From NCBI GenBank assembly GCA_023416275.1, contig JAEZIB010000161.1, forward strand, positions 61,131 through 125,130: a stretch of DNA of 64,000 nt, written 5' to 3'. Shown one piece after another: positions 17,321 through 26,788 of this stretch. The notes under the pieces were generated by a model that did no database searches, had not been told where the DNA came from, and saw nothing but the letters and a program-made list of their open reading frames with translations. Source of the stretch: Bacillota bacterium (GTDB lineage: Bacteria; Bacillota; Clostridia; Acetivibrionales; DSM-1351). Each line of letters opens with the position of its first letter. Positions within the stretch are counted from its first letter, which is position 1. A program made the position numbers and the translations under genes.

Positions 17321-18718
17321 ATGGAAAAGAAAATTATTGATATGCTTGATACTCTTGATATATATGAGACTGATAAACTGCTGGATACTGATTTGAATAT
17401 GAAAATAGATGCCTCAACTATGAAAAGAATTAAGAAAGCTGTATATAAAAAAGCAGGAGTAAATAGAAGTAAAAATATTATCAAAAAAGGACTTACTGTA
17501 GCGGTAGCAGCCGTATTATTACTTGTAATATCTACATTTGCAATAGGGGTTGACAATATTGCCAATGCATTTGGCAGATTATTTGCCTTTATTCCAGGCT
17601 ATGGCATAGTAGAAAATAATGAGATAATCAAATACACCGTTGATGGACGCAATTTACGTTCTGAAAATGATATTGCAATTATAACCTTAAATAATGTAAT
17701 AGCAACAGAAAATAAAATAAGTGTAGCTTTTGAATTGTTTAAGAAGAATTTCGACGAGAGTAAGCTGCTTGAAGAAAAACAAAAAGAGTGGAAGCGATTA
17801 GAAGATGGATTAGAGCCTAAAAACCCTACAATTTTGCTTCATGTTAATGGAAATGAGTTTAAAATGGTTAGTTCTTCAATTGGTGGCGGGGGAGAAACAG
17901 ATCATGTTTTCATAGACTTTGAGGTCAACCCCGAGGACATTAATTCAAAGACAACATATACGCTAGAATATAAAGAATATAACCTATCAATTGATTTTAA
18001 ACTAAAAACATACGATAGCTTTGAAAGCCTGGATGAAATTGGACCAACAGGCACTCACAACAGCATTTCCATAACTGCTGTCTCAAGTAAAAAAGATAAT
18101 AAGCTAGAGGTTGAACTATATACCATTAATAAAAGCAATTACAATATTAGTTCCTTCACCAAGGAGTATGACAAAGGGTATGAGGGAAGGGATATATTGC
18201 TTCAAACCAGTGAAGGAATACGGGAATATACTACTCCTGGTAGTTCCATGGGCGCAAACAATAAATTCTATTTTGACCTTTTATCTGATGAAAAGGATTT
18301 GGTATTAAAAATTCCTTATCTGATTGTTGAGAGCAATGAAAGCCAGAATATTTCTCTGAAAATACCAAAGGAAGGCGAAGAACTAAAACCTAATAAAAAA
18401 GTTGAATTTAACGGTAGCACTCTGATTATTACAAAAGTAGAGAAAGTTAAGACTGATGTAAATGCTTTTGGTGACTTAAGAATTAGTTTCCGATATGAAA
18501 ACAAGCATAATAACATGGTTATGTGCAACGCTAATTTCTATAGAACAAATTTATTGGGAGTTATGGAAGGTGGCGGATATTCTAGTACTCTTGATGAAAA
18601 TGGTATTGTTAAGGCTATTGATTTTGCTTTAGAAAAAGGCGATGATAAAGTCCTTAGATTAAAGATAGATAGACCTAAATATTATTTGCTAGATGAATAT
18701 AATTTAGAAATTAAATAA
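17321..18718 (+). CDS. DUF4179-type membrane protein, probable anti-sigma factor
   Basis: 465 residues. A cytoplasmic stretch of about 45 residues is followed by one transmembrane helix (about 49-70, GLTVAVAAVLLLVISTFAIG) and a large external domain. The part after the helix (FGRLFAFIPGYGIVENN) matches the opening of DUF4179 domains, which occur next to ECF sigma genes in Firmicutes. The external part is beta-rich and may bind the signal. Position 1 bp after the sigma gene, with an AAGGAAGG ribosome site, supports co-translation and a sigma/anti-sigma pair; inhibition itself is inferred. Confidence 0.78.
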   Translation: MEKKIIDMLDTLDIYETDKLLDTDLNMKIDASTMKRIKKAVYKKAGVNRSKNIIKKGLTVAVAAVLLLVISTFAIGVDNIANAFGRLFAFIPGYGIVENNEIIKYTVDGRNLRSENDIAIITLNNVIATENKISVAFELFKKNFDESKLLEEKQKEWKRLEDGLEPKNPTILLHVNGNEFKMVSSSIGGGGETDHVFIDFEVNPEDINSKTTYTLEYKEYNLSIDFKLKTYDSFESLDEIGPTGTHNSISITAVSSKKDNKLEVELYTINKSNYNISSFTKEYDKGYEGRDILLQTSEGIREYTTPGSSMGANNKFYFDLLSDEKDLVLKIPYLIVESNESQNISLKIPKEGEELKPNKKVEFNGSTLIITKVEKVKTDVNAFGDLRISFRYENKHNNMVMCNANFYRTNLLGVMEGGGYSSTLDENGIVKAIDFALEKGDDKVLRLKIDRPKYYLLDEYNLEIK

Positions 18719-18857
18719 ATATTTTTAGTAAATGCTGGTTTTTTTATACGGTTAAGTAATTTCGGCTAACAGCAATGGAATACATGAAAGCTTGTCAGAA
18801 TGATATAATAAGGAAGTATAATATATTTACATTAAAATCAGGAGACTCAATAAAAAA

Positions 18858-19832
18858 ATGAAAAACAGTTTTAAAATACTTTTATTATTTATAGTATTAT
18901 GTACAGGCATCGTATTTACGTGTATAGGCTGTGCAAATAGTAGCCAAAAGCTAGATTACAATGAAGTGAACGGGTATGTGTCAGAGCCTATATCAGCAAA
19001 AACTGATGCCGAGAATAATAAGTCCGCTACCACTTCTGAGAAATACAATTCAGAAAAAGCTGAGACACAAAAATCATCAAAGCAGGCACAACGAGAAGCT
19101 ATGGATACCCAATTGCCTTCTGAAGAAAATACTTCAAGGTCAACCTCTATGCACAAAACAGATGAGAAAATAAAATTGCCTCTTGAGGGGTTAACCATAT
19201 GCATTGATGCGGGACATGGAAAAACTGATAGAGCAGCTAATTTAAAGGAACCTATAGCGCCTGGCTCAAATATTATGAAAGCAGCCATTGCAAGCGGAAC
19301 TTCTGGTGTTGCTACTAAAATCACTGAAGCAAGTTTAAACTTATCTGTTTCAAAAAAATTGGGAAAGGCATTATCTGAAAAGGGTGCTAATATATTAATG
19401 ATAAGGGAAACCGAATATTGTGATTTGACAAATGTTGAAAGAACGGAACTTTGGAATTCGTCTGGTGCTGACTTGACAATTAGAATACATGCAAATGGAC
19501 TAAATGACAATACAGTATCAGGAGTACTTATGATGGTGCCTGGCAACAAATACATTAAAAATGAAGAAATGGTTCAAAAAAGTGCACTTATTGGGAAATA
19601 TATTTTAGAAGGGGTACTAAAGTATACTAAAGCTAAATCAAGAGGAACGGCTGTAAGCAACGAACTCACAGGCTTTAATTGGTCAAAAATACCAGTTGTA
19701 TTGCTTGAGATGGGATTTATGACTAATCCGGAGGAAGATAAACTACTAAATACCGATTCATATCAAAACAAAATAGTAACAGGCATAGTAGAAGGTATTG
19801 AGAAGTACCAAATTGGAATGAATATTAAATGA
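18858..19832 (+). CDS. N-acetylmuramoyl-L-alanine amidase (Amidase_3)
   Basis: 324 residues. The N-terminus is a signal sequence ending CIGCAN, which could be a lipoprotein anchor. A Ser/Thr/Lys-rich linker (about 35-110) leads to the catalytic domain. Zinc ligands are visible: His in ICIDAGHGK, Glu in ITEASLNLSV, His in TIRIHAN; the catalytic Glu is in VVLLEMGFMTNPEED. Such enzymes cut the lactyl-L-Ala bond of peptidoglycan outside the cell, during division, germination or sporulation. The gene stands alone, with RBS CAGGAG. Confidence 0.9.
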   Translation: MKNSFKILLLFIVLCTGIVFTCIGCANSSQKLDYNEVNGYVSEPISAKTDAENNKSATTSEKYNSEKAETQKSSKQAQREAMDTQLPSEENTSRSTSMHKTDEKIKLPLEGLTICIDAGHGKTDRAANLKEPIAPGSNIMKAAIASGTSGVATKITEASLNLSVSKKLGKALSEKGANILMIRETEYCDLTNVERTELWNSSGADLTIRIHANGLNDNTVSGVLMMVPGNKYIKNEEMVQKSALIGKYILEGVLKYTKAKSRGTAVSNELTGFNWSKIPVVLLEMGFMTNPEEDKLLNTDSYQNKIVTGIVEGIEKYQIGMNIK

Positions 19833-19968
19833 AATGCTGAAGATAATTAAAGCTAATTTCAAAAATAATACAATCTTACTTGACCTATAGCCTAAGATAA
19901 ATTACAATCAGAATAATAGATATATTTAAAGAATATTTACAAGAAAATTTATCATAAGAGGTGCCGCA

Positions 19969-21267
19969 ATGGGGTTTAATAATGAGGTTGTAAATAAAGT
20001 TTTAAGTTCATTCGAAATTGATAAGGATAGTATGATTAATATAGCCATGCTATTTAAAAATACTATGGAAGAGGGTTTAAAGGGCCAAAAAACATGCCTT
20101 AAGATGATTCCATCATATGTTGGAAAGCCTACCGGAAAAGAAAAAGGTACTTTCATGACAATGGATATGGGTGGAACTAATCTAAGGTGCACAAAGTTTA
20201 AGATAGAAGATGGCAAATTTGAAACCCTCGTTGAAAAGAAAGAAAAGCTTATAAATAAAGAAAAGAATTATGACCTTACCAAGTCTGATATTACTGCAAA
20301 GCAGCTTTTTGGATTCATTGCTGATTGTATGGCTAGCATAACAGAACAAGGTGAAAGTATGTATTTGGGTAATACCTTTTCATTTCCATGCAGACAAGAA
20401 GACATTAATGAGGCATATCTCATTTACTGGACAAAGGAAATTGCTACATCTGGTGTAGTAGGGCAAAATATAAACCAACTATTAGCTGAGGCTCTTAAGG
20501 AGAAGAGTATAAATATAGAGCCTGTGGCTTTGATAAATGATACAGTTGGAACATTATTGGTTGCAATGTATAGCTATCAGGATGCTGATATTGGTTCAAT
20601 TATGGGAACAGGACATAACACCTGCTATCTTGAAAACAATCATCCTATTAATGGTGGAAAGATGATAGTAAATCTTGAGTCGGGAAATTACAATATAGGT
20701 TTACCTGTAACTAAATATGATGAGATAATTGACAAGAATAGTCAGATTCCGGGCTCACAGCTTTTAGAAAAAATGGTATCTGGATATTATATGGGTAGCT
20801 TAGTTAAAGAAATATGCCTTGATTTCTTTAACAGCAAGGCGCTGTTTGCAACTAATGATGTGGATACAAAGGATTTCTTTGATCAAAATTTCAGTGCACT
20901 TACAGTTGAAAACTTTATACTATATCCTTCAAAGTGTGAAGATCAGTACAATTGCTCTTATGAAGATGCACAGATAATAAAGGCAATATCAGAGGCAGTT
21001 TTAAAAAGAGCAGTTCGAATAGTAGCAAGCTCTTATTTAGGAGTTCTATTCCATCAAGAGAATAAGGGCTCAGAAATTAAGAACAAGCATGTTATCGCAA
21101 TTGATGGAACCATCTACGAAAAAATGCCAAAGGCTCCAAAGCTTATGGAAGAAGCATTTAAGGATGCTTTGGGCGAAGATGCTGCAAATATTGATATTAA
21201 GCTTGTTAAAGACGGTTCTGGTTTAGGAGCTGCTATAGCGGCGGCTGTGGCAGTGACACAGAGATAA
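19969..21267 (+). CDS. Hexokinase of the eukaryotic type
   Basis: 432 residues, the length of a single eukaryotic hexokinase unit and far longer than a ROK or Glk glucokinase. Motifs run in order: TMDMGGTNLRC (ATP phosphate 1), NTFSFPCRQ (sugar loop), LINDTVGT (catalytic Asp), MGTGHNTCYLE (phosphate 2), AIDGTIYEKMP and KDGSGLGAAIAA (adenosine region). It should phosphorylate glucose or other hexoses with ATP in the cytoplasm. RBS AGAGGTG. It stands alone with a strong terminator, convergent with the trp operon. Bacterial carriage of this family is uncommon but known in some clostridia. Confidence 0.9.
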   Translation: MGFNNEVVNKVLSSFEIDKDSMINIAMLFKNTMEEGLKGQKTCLKMIPSYVGKPTGKEKGTFMTMDMGGTNLRCTKFKIEDGKFETLVEKKEKLINKEKNYDLTKSDITAKQLFGFIADCMASITEQGESMYLGNTFSFPCRQEDINEAYLIYWTKEIATSGVVGQNINQLLAEALKEKSINIEPVALINDTVGTLLVAMYSYQDADIGSIMGTGHNTCYLENNHPINGGKMIVNLESGNYNIGLPVTKYDEIIDKNSQIPGSQLLEKMVSGYYMGSLVKEICLDFFNSKALFATNDVDTKDFFDQNFSALTVENFILYPSKCEDQYNCSYEDAQIIKAISEAVLKRAVRIVASSYLGVLFHQENKGSEIKNKHVIAIDGTIYEKMPKAPKLMEEAFKDALGEDAANIDIKLVKDGSGLGAAIAAAVAVTQR

Positions 21268-21310
21268 AAGTTAGTTTGCTGCTAAATAGAATTAATATAG
21301 AGATTTTATA

Positions 21311-21360
21311 TAAGTAAAACAAAAAGTGGTTTTCCTAGGAGACCACTTTTGTTTTACTTA
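21311..21360. terminator. Bidirectional terminator between hexokinase and trpA
   Basis: TAAGTAAAACAAAAAGTGGT pairs with ACCACTTTTGTTTTACTTA, about 19 bp with one bulged A. It lies between convergent genes and has A/T tracts on both strands, so it can end both transcripts. Confidence 0.75.
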
Positions 21361-21420
21361 GGATTGTTGAAAATAAATATAAACACCTATAATTTTCAAC
21401 TGCAAAAGCTGAGTAAGTCA
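21361..21420. repeat. Degenerate fragment of the MITE-like family
   Basis: AAACACCTATAATTTTCAAC and then GCTGAGTAAGT align with the last 50 bp of copy 1 (GAACACCTATAATTCAACT, GTTGAGTAAGT). It lies between the hexokinase terminator and trpA. Confidence 0.5.
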
Positions 21421-21499
21421 AGTATATTTCACTAAATATTTTTTCACTAAAAGCTATTCATTACCTGTGTAACTAAGCTTTGGACATTACATTTAGCTA

Positions 21500-22270
21500 T
21501 CACCCTATAGCTTCCTTCATCCCTCGAACATATTCATACAAGGGTTTAGCGGCATTTTCACCATGCTCTTCTATTATTTTAACTATAGCACTACCCACAA
21601 TAATTCCATCAGCATATGTGCTTATTTGGGTGGCTTGATCTGGTGTGGATATACCAAAGCCCACAGCTACAGGAACATCGGTGGCAGCTCTAATGTTAGA
21701 CAAAATGGAGGAGAGGTCTGTTTTGATTTCACTTCTTACTCCTGTTACACCCATTGAGGAGACACAATATACATAGCCCTGTGCACTGCTTGCTATTTTG
21801 CCTATTCTTTCTTGTGAGGTGGGTGCAATTAATGAAATAATATCAATACTGTACTTTTCACTAAAAGGCATAAGCTCTTCCTTTTCCTCGAAGGGGATAT
21901 CAGGTATTATTACTCCATCGACACCATTATTATTACATTCCCTGAAAAAGTGGTCATAACCATATGTGAATACTGGGTTTAAATAGGTTAAGAAAACTAT
22001 TGGAATCTGAGTTTTTAAACGGACAGCTTTAACCATGCTAAATATTTTATCTAATGTGGTATCAACAGATAAAGCTCGTACATTGGCTCTTTGTATGACC
22101 TCACCTTCTGCAATAGGGTCAGAAAAGGGGATACCAATTTCTATTAAGTCGGCGCCAGCTTCCACCATTGAAAGTATGAATTCCTCTGTTTTATCAAGAG
22201 ATGGATCACCTGCTGTTAAAAAGCCTATAAAAGCCTTACCATTTGCGAATGCATTTTTTATTTTACTCAT
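21500..22270 (-). CDS. trpA: Tryptophan synthase alpha subunit
   Basis: 256 residues. It cleaves indole-3-glycerol phosphate to indole, which is channelled to the beta subunit. The catalytic Glu and Asp are visible in ADLIEIGIPFSDPIAEG, and VDGVIIPDIPFEE is the second family signature. GSAIVKIIEE closes the phosphate site. The start overlaps the trpB stop by 8 bp (ATGAGTAA), so the two subunits are translationally coupled. It is the last gene of the operon. Confidence 0.97.
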   Translation of the reverse strand: MSKIKNAFANGKAFIGFLTAGDPSLDKTEEFILSMVEAGADLIEIGIPFSDPIAEGEVIQRANVRALSVDTTLDKIFSMVKAVRLKTQIPIVFLTYLNPVFTYGYDHFFRECNNNGVDGVIIPDIPFEEKEELMPFSEKYSIDIISLIAPTSQERIGKIASSAQGYVYCVSSMGVTGVRSEIKTDLSSILSNIRAATDVPVAVGFGISTPDQATQISTYADGIIVGSAIVKIIEEHGENAAKPLYEYVRGMKEAIG

Positions 22271-23447
22271 TTATATCCACCCCCATATATTTTGCTATAG
22301 CTGCAACATCCTTATCTCCACGGCCTGAAAGACAAATTACAATTATTTTATCTGAGGACATTTTTGGTGCAAGCCCCATAGCATGTGCCACAGCATGTGA
22401 GCTTTCTATTGCTGGAATAATGCCTTCCACCTTGGAAAGATATTCAAAGGCATTAATTGCTTCAGCATCTGTTATAGGAACATATCTAGCGCGTTTAATA
22501 TCATGAAGATGTGCATGCTCAGGACCTATTCCTGGATAATCTAGACCAGCAGATATTGAATAAACAGGTGCAATCTGACCATGCTCATCCTGACAGAAAT
22601 ATGACTTCATACCGTGAAATATTCCTAGCTGACCTTTTGCAATTGTTGCAGCATGGTAATCAGTATCTATACCTTTTCCAGCTGCTTCACAGCCTATTAA
22701 TTCAACAGAAGGGTCATTAATAAAATCATGGAAAAGTCCCATGGAATTACTGCCTCCACCTACACATGCAATTGCAACATCAGGAAGTTTGCCTTCTTTA
22801 TCAATCATTTGCTCTTTTACTTCTTTACCAATTACACTTTGAAAATCACGTACTATCATTGGAAATGGATGAGGTCCCATAACTGAACCTAGAACATAGT
22901 GTGTGTCATCAATACGTGTTGCCCACTCTCGGAAGGTTTCATTAACAGCATCCTTAAGTGTTTGAGTACCACTGGCAACAGCATGAACTTTTGCACCCAA
23001 AAGCTCCATCCTAAAAACATTAAGTGCTTGGCGCTTAGTATCTTCTAGACCCATAAATACTTCACATTCCATACCCATCAATGCGGCGGCTGTAGCAGTA
23101 GCAACACCATGCTGACCAGCACCTGTCTCTGCTATAACACGTTTTTTTCCCATCTTTTTTGCCAATAAAACTTGACCTAACACATTATTAATTTTGTGGG
23201 AGCCAGTATGGTTTAAATCTTCTCTCTTAAGATAAATTTTTGCGCCACCCAAATCCTCAGTCATTTTTTTTGCATAATATAAAAGGGAAGGTCTGCCAGC
23301 ATATTCCCTCAATAATGTAGTAAGTTCATTATTAAAGCTATAGTCATTTTTGTAGTAGTTATAGCTTTTTTCTAGCTCAATTATTGCATTCATAATTATT
23401 TCGGGAATATATTGACCTCCGTGATTACCATATCTTCCATTTGTCAT
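22263..23447 (-). CDS. trpB: Tryptophan synthase beta subunit
   Basis: 394 residues, PLP-dependent; joins indole and serine to make tryptophan. The PLP lysine is in LNHTGSHKINNVLGQ, the phosphate loop is GGGSNSMGLF, and the catalytic Glu is in IAETGAGQHGVA. The GRYGNHGGQYIPE start is the usual TrpB1 N-terminus. RBS AAGGAGTGTG. It follows trpF after about 26 bp. Confidence 0.97.
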   Translation of the reverse strand: MTNGRYGNHGGQYIPEIIMNAIIELEKSYNYYKNDYSFNNELTTLLREYAGRPSLLYYAKKMTEDLGGAKIYLKREDLNHTGSHKINNVLGQVLLAKKMGKKRVIAETGAGQHGVATATAAALMGMECEVFMGLEDTKRQALNVFRMELLGAKVHAVASGTQTLKDAVNETFREWATRIDDTHYVLGSVMGPHPFPMIVRDFQSVIGKEVKEQMIDKEGKLPDVAIACVGGGSNSMGLFHDFINDPSVELIGCEAAGKGIDTDYHAATIAKGQLGIFHGMKSYFCQDEHGQIAPVYSISAGLDYPGIGPEHAHLHDIKRARYVPITDAEAINAFEYLSKVEGIIPAIESSHAVAHAMGLAPKMSSDKIIVICLSGRGDKDVAAIAKYMGVDINE

Positions 23448-23473
23448 TTATCTCACACTCCTTATAAAATGTT

Positions 23474-24094
23474 TTATTCCTTAAAATTGTTCCGCACTAG
23501 ACTTACTATGTCTATAATTTTGTTTCTATCCTTAACACCATTTGTTTCTACTCCACTGCTTACATCCAGACAGTATGGCTTAGAACTGTCTATAGCTGCT
23601 TTTGCATTGCGTGAGTTTATGCCTCCTGCGAGAAAAAATGGTTTTGTTACATCTCCTGCTAATGTCCAGTCAAAGGTTTTACCAGTACCGCCATATTCTT
23701 TATCTGAGAATGTATCCAAGAGTAAAAATTCGCAGGATAACTGCTGTGCAGCCAATATTGAAGTTAAATCCTTTACCCTTATAGCTTTAATAATAGGCTT
23801 GCTAATTTGTTGACTTAGGTTTGCTAAATACTCCTCATCTTCATCTCCATGAAGCTGAACATAATCAATTACGTTAGATTGACATAGCTGCTTGATATTG
23901 GATATATTTTCATTAACAAAAACTCCTACTGCTTTAATTCTGCAATCAAGTGAATTTTTGAGCTGGAAAGCAGTATCAGCACTTACCCTCCTGCGGCTAT
24001 TGGCAAAAACAAAGCCAACAAAGTCAGGCAAAGCTTCATTTACATATTCTATATCCTGTATTCTTGTAAGACCACATATTTTTATTTTAGTCAT
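23474..24094 (-). CDS. trpF: Phosphoribosylanthranilate isomerase
   Basis: 206 residues, a TIM barrel that isomerises N-(5'-phosphoribosyl)anthranilate. KICGLTRIQDIEY carries the catalytic Cys, and LLLDTFSDKEYGGTGKTFDW carries the general-acid Asp and the phosphate-loop glycines. The RBS (TGGAC) is weak. About 150 bp separate it from trpC, more than elsewhere in the operon, and this gap holds a fragment of a dispersed repeat. Confidence 0.96.
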   Translation of the reverse strand: MTKIKICGLTRIQDIEYVNEALPDFVGFVFANSRRRVSADTAFQLKNSLDCRIKAVGVFVNENISNIKQLCQSNVIDYVQLHGDEDEEYLANLSQQISKPIIKAIRVKDLTSILAAQQLSCEFLLLDTFSDKEYGGTGKTFDWTLAGDVTKPFFLAGGINSRNAKAAIDSSKPYCLDVSSGVETNGVKDRNKIIDIVSLVRNNFKE

Positions 24095-24184
24095 AAGCTA
24101 TGTCCAGTTTTCAGTTAAAGGTCAAAAAATTATAGTTGACTTTTTTAAATACTGGTTTTTCTCTCTTTCTCTGTTATTTTGTAC

Positions 24185-24240
24185 TCATAATTAATTCAAA
24201 TTTCGCAGTTGAATATACTACCGCGCTAATAAATTTTTAA
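24185..24240. repeat. Repeat fragment inside the trp operon
   Basis: AATTCAAATTTCGCAGTTGA, then ATACTACCGC, matches 32345-32390 and the reverse complement of the right end of the element at 56874-57296. It lies between trpC and trpF. Confidence 0.5.
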
Positions 24241-24246
24241 GTTGTG

Positions 24247-25026
24247 CTAACTTGCTCTCAGCTTTTGTAGCTCGGCGGTGATATTTCCGCTTCGCATTAG
24301 TGTTTCACCAATAAGAACTGCATTTGTACCATTTTGACGTAAGGCTGCTATATCTGATGGGGTTTTTATTCCGCTTTCAGAAACGAAAATTTTATCATCA
24401 GGAGCCAGCTTTCTAAGCCTTGCACTGGTATTAATATCAACTTCAAAGGTTTTTAAATTACGGTTATTAACACCAATTATTCTTGCACCTGCTTCTAATG
24501 CACTATAAAGCTCTGTTTCATCATGCGCCTCCACAAGACAGGAAAGACCTAGACTATCTGCAATTTGAATATATTCCTTCAACGCATTTGTATCTAATAA
24601 GGCGCATATAAGAAGTACTGCATCGGCACCGAGCAGATGAGCCTCATATATTTGATAAGGATCAATAGTAAAGTCTTTACGGAGTATAGGGATTTGAACT
24701 GATTTTTTTATTTCTTTTAAGTAATCATCGTTTCCCAAGAAAAAGTAAGGCTCTGTAAGAACAGATATTGCATTTGCACCGGCTTTTTCATATTCTTTAG
24801 CAATTTGGATATATGGAAAATGCTCAGAAATTATTCCCTTTGAGGGGGATGCTTTTTTGACTTCACAAATGAAGGATATATCTTTAGTCTTTAGAGCATT
24901 TTCAAAAGTAAAAGGCAAAAAAGTTTGATATTTCTTAGCATTAGCTTTTAAGACTTCAATGGAATTAATAGCCTTTGCTGTTCTAATTCTAATTTTTGTA
25001 TGTTCAACTATTTTGTCAAGTATCAT
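24247..25026 (-). CDS. trpC: Indole-3-glycerol phosphate synthase
   Basis: 259 residues from the ATG at 25026, which has GGGAGG 5 nt upstream; an ATG at 25053 would contain that site within the coding part and is rejected. FICEVKKASPSKG holds the catalytic Glu and Lys, AISVLTEPYFF and IPILRKDFTIDPYQI follow, and SESGIKTPSDI with GTNAVLIGETLMRSG form the phosphate site. It closes the pyrrole ring of indole-glycerol phosphate. A 170-bp gap with hairpins separates it from trpD. Confidence 0.96.
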   Translation of the reverse strand: MILDKIVEHTKIRIRTAKAINSIEVLKANAKKYQTFLPFTFENALKTKDISFICEVKKASPSKGIISEHFPYIQIAKEYEKAGANAISVLTEPYFFLGNDDYLKEIKKSVQIPILRKDFTIDPYQIYEAHLLGADAVLLICALLDTNALKEYIQIADSLGLSCLVEAHDETELYSALEAGARIIGVNNRNLKTFEVDINTSARLRKLAPDDKIFVSESGIKTPSDIAALRQNGTNAVLIGETLMRSGNITAELQKLRAS

Positions 25027-25067
25027 ACTGACCTCCCATGCCCTACTGGGCATAAAATTTGGAAAAC

Positions 25068-25192
25068 TTACAGTGGACAGCCTGTGTTTCGCAGAACTTA
25101 AGCATCATGTTTATTTGCTGTCCACACTGGCAAAAACCACTTGTTGTTTTTATAGCTCGAAATCACCTTGTTTGAGTAAATTTATTTTCGGG
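25068..25192 (-). repeat. Palindromic modules in the trpD-trpC gap
   Basis: Three potential hairpins follow each other: CAGTGGACAGC with GCTGTCCACACTG (about 25072-25128), AAAAACCAC with the GTTGTTTTT beside it, and GCTCGAAAT with ATTTTCGGGC. The second and third resemble hairpin modules found at 15990-16054 and 50599-50663. They may lower downstream trp expression or be REP-like repeats. Confidence 0.45.
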
Positions 25193-25196
25193 CTTA

Positions 25197-26210
25197 TTAG
25201 GCAAATGAATTTGATAACTGAATGAATTTATTTAACTGAGAGAGAGCAGCACCGCTGTCAATGAGGTTTTCAGCCATTTTTACGCACTCTCTGAGAGTTA
25301 CTTTATTATATGCCATATACAAGCACAGTGCCGAGTTCAGTACAACGATATCCCTCTTAGGACCCTTTTTACCTGATAATATATCAATAGCAATATTCGC
25401 ATTTTCTTTTGGAGCTCCGCCTGTTAAATCTTCTGGGAGACATCTCTTAAGCCCCAATTGTTCAGGAGCTAAAAAGAAGCTGTTTAGTGTTCCGTTATTT
25501 ACTTCGCAAACTGTAGTAACATCACAAAGAGTAACCTCGTCAAGTCCATCGTGACCATGCACAACCATTGCTCTCTTTATTCCAAGGTTTAAGAGTACTT
25601 GTGCCAGAGGTTCAACCAGATTTTCGTCATATACACCTAATAGTTGCATGTTTGCTCCAGCAGGATTGGAAAGAGGCCCTAATATATTAAAAATAGTTCT
25701 TACTGACATTTCCTTGCGAACTGGTGCAGCATACTTCATGGATGAATGATAAGTTGGGGCAAACATAAAGCACATGCCAATTTTTTCTAGTATTTGTGCG
25801 CTTTGCTCGGCAGTAAGGGCAATATTTATTCCCAGTGCCTCAAGGACATCTGCACTTCCGCATTTACTTGAAACAGAGCGATTTCCATGCTTTGCAACAG
25901 GTACTCCACCTGCTGATATTATGAAGGCTGAAACCGTTGAAATATTGAAGGTGAACGCTTCGTCTCCACCAGTACCTACAATGTCAAGAACATCTGTATT
26001 TGGATTTATTCTCAGACTTTTCTCTCTCATAACACTCGCACAGCCAGTTATTTCGTCAATGGTTTCGCCCTTCATACGCATTGCAGTGAGGAAGGCTGCA
26101 ATTTGCGCATTGCTAGCTCGGCCTTCCATGATTTCTTCCATTACTGATTTAGTTTGCTCAAGTGAAAGGTTGTTTTTGTTAATAACCTCATAAATAGCTT
26201 CTTGTATCAT
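25197..26210 (-). CDS. trpD: Anthranilate phosphoribosyltransferase
   Basis: 337 residues. The PRPP-binding signature is clear: DIVGTGGDEAFTFNIST, and KHGNRSVSSKCGSADVLEALG binds anthranilate and pyrophosphate. It transfers phosphoribose to anthranilate. The ATG overlaps the trpG stop by one base. RBS AGGAGGTAATG. Confidence 0.97.
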   Translation of the reverse strand: MIQEAIYEVINKNNLSLEQTKSVMEEIMEGRASNAQIAAFLTAMRMKGETIDEITGCASVMREKSLRINPNTDVLDIVGTGGDEAFTFNISTVSAFIISAGGVPVAKHGNRSVSSKCGSADVLEALGINIALTAEQSAQILEKIGMCFMFAPTYHSSMKYAAPVRKEMSVRTIFNILGPLSNPAGANMQLLGVYDENLVEPLAQVLLNLGIKRAMVVHGHDGLDEVTLCDVTTVCEVNNGTLNSFFLAPEQLGLKRCLPEDLTGGAPKENANIAIDILSGKKGPKRDIVVLNSALCLYMAYNKVTLRECVKMAENLIDSGAALSQLNKFIQLSNSFA

Positions 26211-26788
26211 TATACATTACCTCCTATTTTAAGAAAGTTCTCTAAAATGCTTTTTCCATTTGGAGTTAATATTGATTCTGGATGGAATTGAACTCCATAT
26301 AAATCATAGTCTCTGTGTTTAACTCCCATAACTTCACCATTGCTATCTTCAGCAATAACAAGCAGTTCGTCGGGTAATGTTTGACGGGCTGCTGCTAGGG
26401 AATGATATCTGGCACCATCAATAATGGGGGGAAGACCTTTGAAAAGAGCACTTCCATTTGCAATGTGAACTTTTGAAACTCTACCATGCATTAGAACCTT
26501 TGCATATGTAATTGTTCCTCCAAAAACTTCACAAATAGCTTGATGTCCAAGGCATACACCCAAAATAGGAAGCTTGTTGTAAAAATAGGATATTACATCC
26601 TCGCAAATGCCGGCATCCTTTGGTCTTCCAGGACCAGGCGACAAAATAATATGTGAGGGCTTTAAAGCTTCAATTTCATTTATTGTAAGTTGGTCATTTC
26701 TAATTACTTTAATATTGCTGTTTAAAACGCCAACCAGTTGAAAAAGGTTGTATGAAAAGCTGTCGTAGTTATCAATTAGTAATATCAT
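26210..26788 (-). CDS. trpG: Anthranilate synthase glutamine amidotransferase subunit
   Basis: 192 residues, a stand-alone class I amidotransferase. The nucleophile is the Cys in LGVCLGHQAI, and the His/Glu pair is in GVQFHPESI. LSPGPGRPKDAG is the oxyanion-side loop. It supplies ammonia to TrpE. The ATG overlaps the trpE stop by one base, after GGGGG. It is not fused to TrpD here. Confidence 0.96.
   Translation of the reverse strand: MILLIDNYDSFSYNLFQLVGVLNSNIKVIRNDQLTINEIEALKPSHIILSPGPGRPKDAGICEDVISYFYNKLPILGVCLGHQAICEVFGGTITYAKVLMHGRVSKVHIANGSALFKGLPPIIDGARYHSLAAARQTLPDELLVIAEDSNGEVMGVKHRDYDLYGVQFHPESILTPNGKSILENFLKIGGNV

Noticed and set aside
18956..19555. 199-codon frame opposite the amidase gene
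   Set aside because: It lies wholly antisense to a gene with clear catalytic motifs and has no family features.
24185..24240. Internal promoter or attenuator between trpF and trpC
   Set aside because: The sequence matches a dispersed repeat fragment, and no promoter boxes at proper spacing were found.
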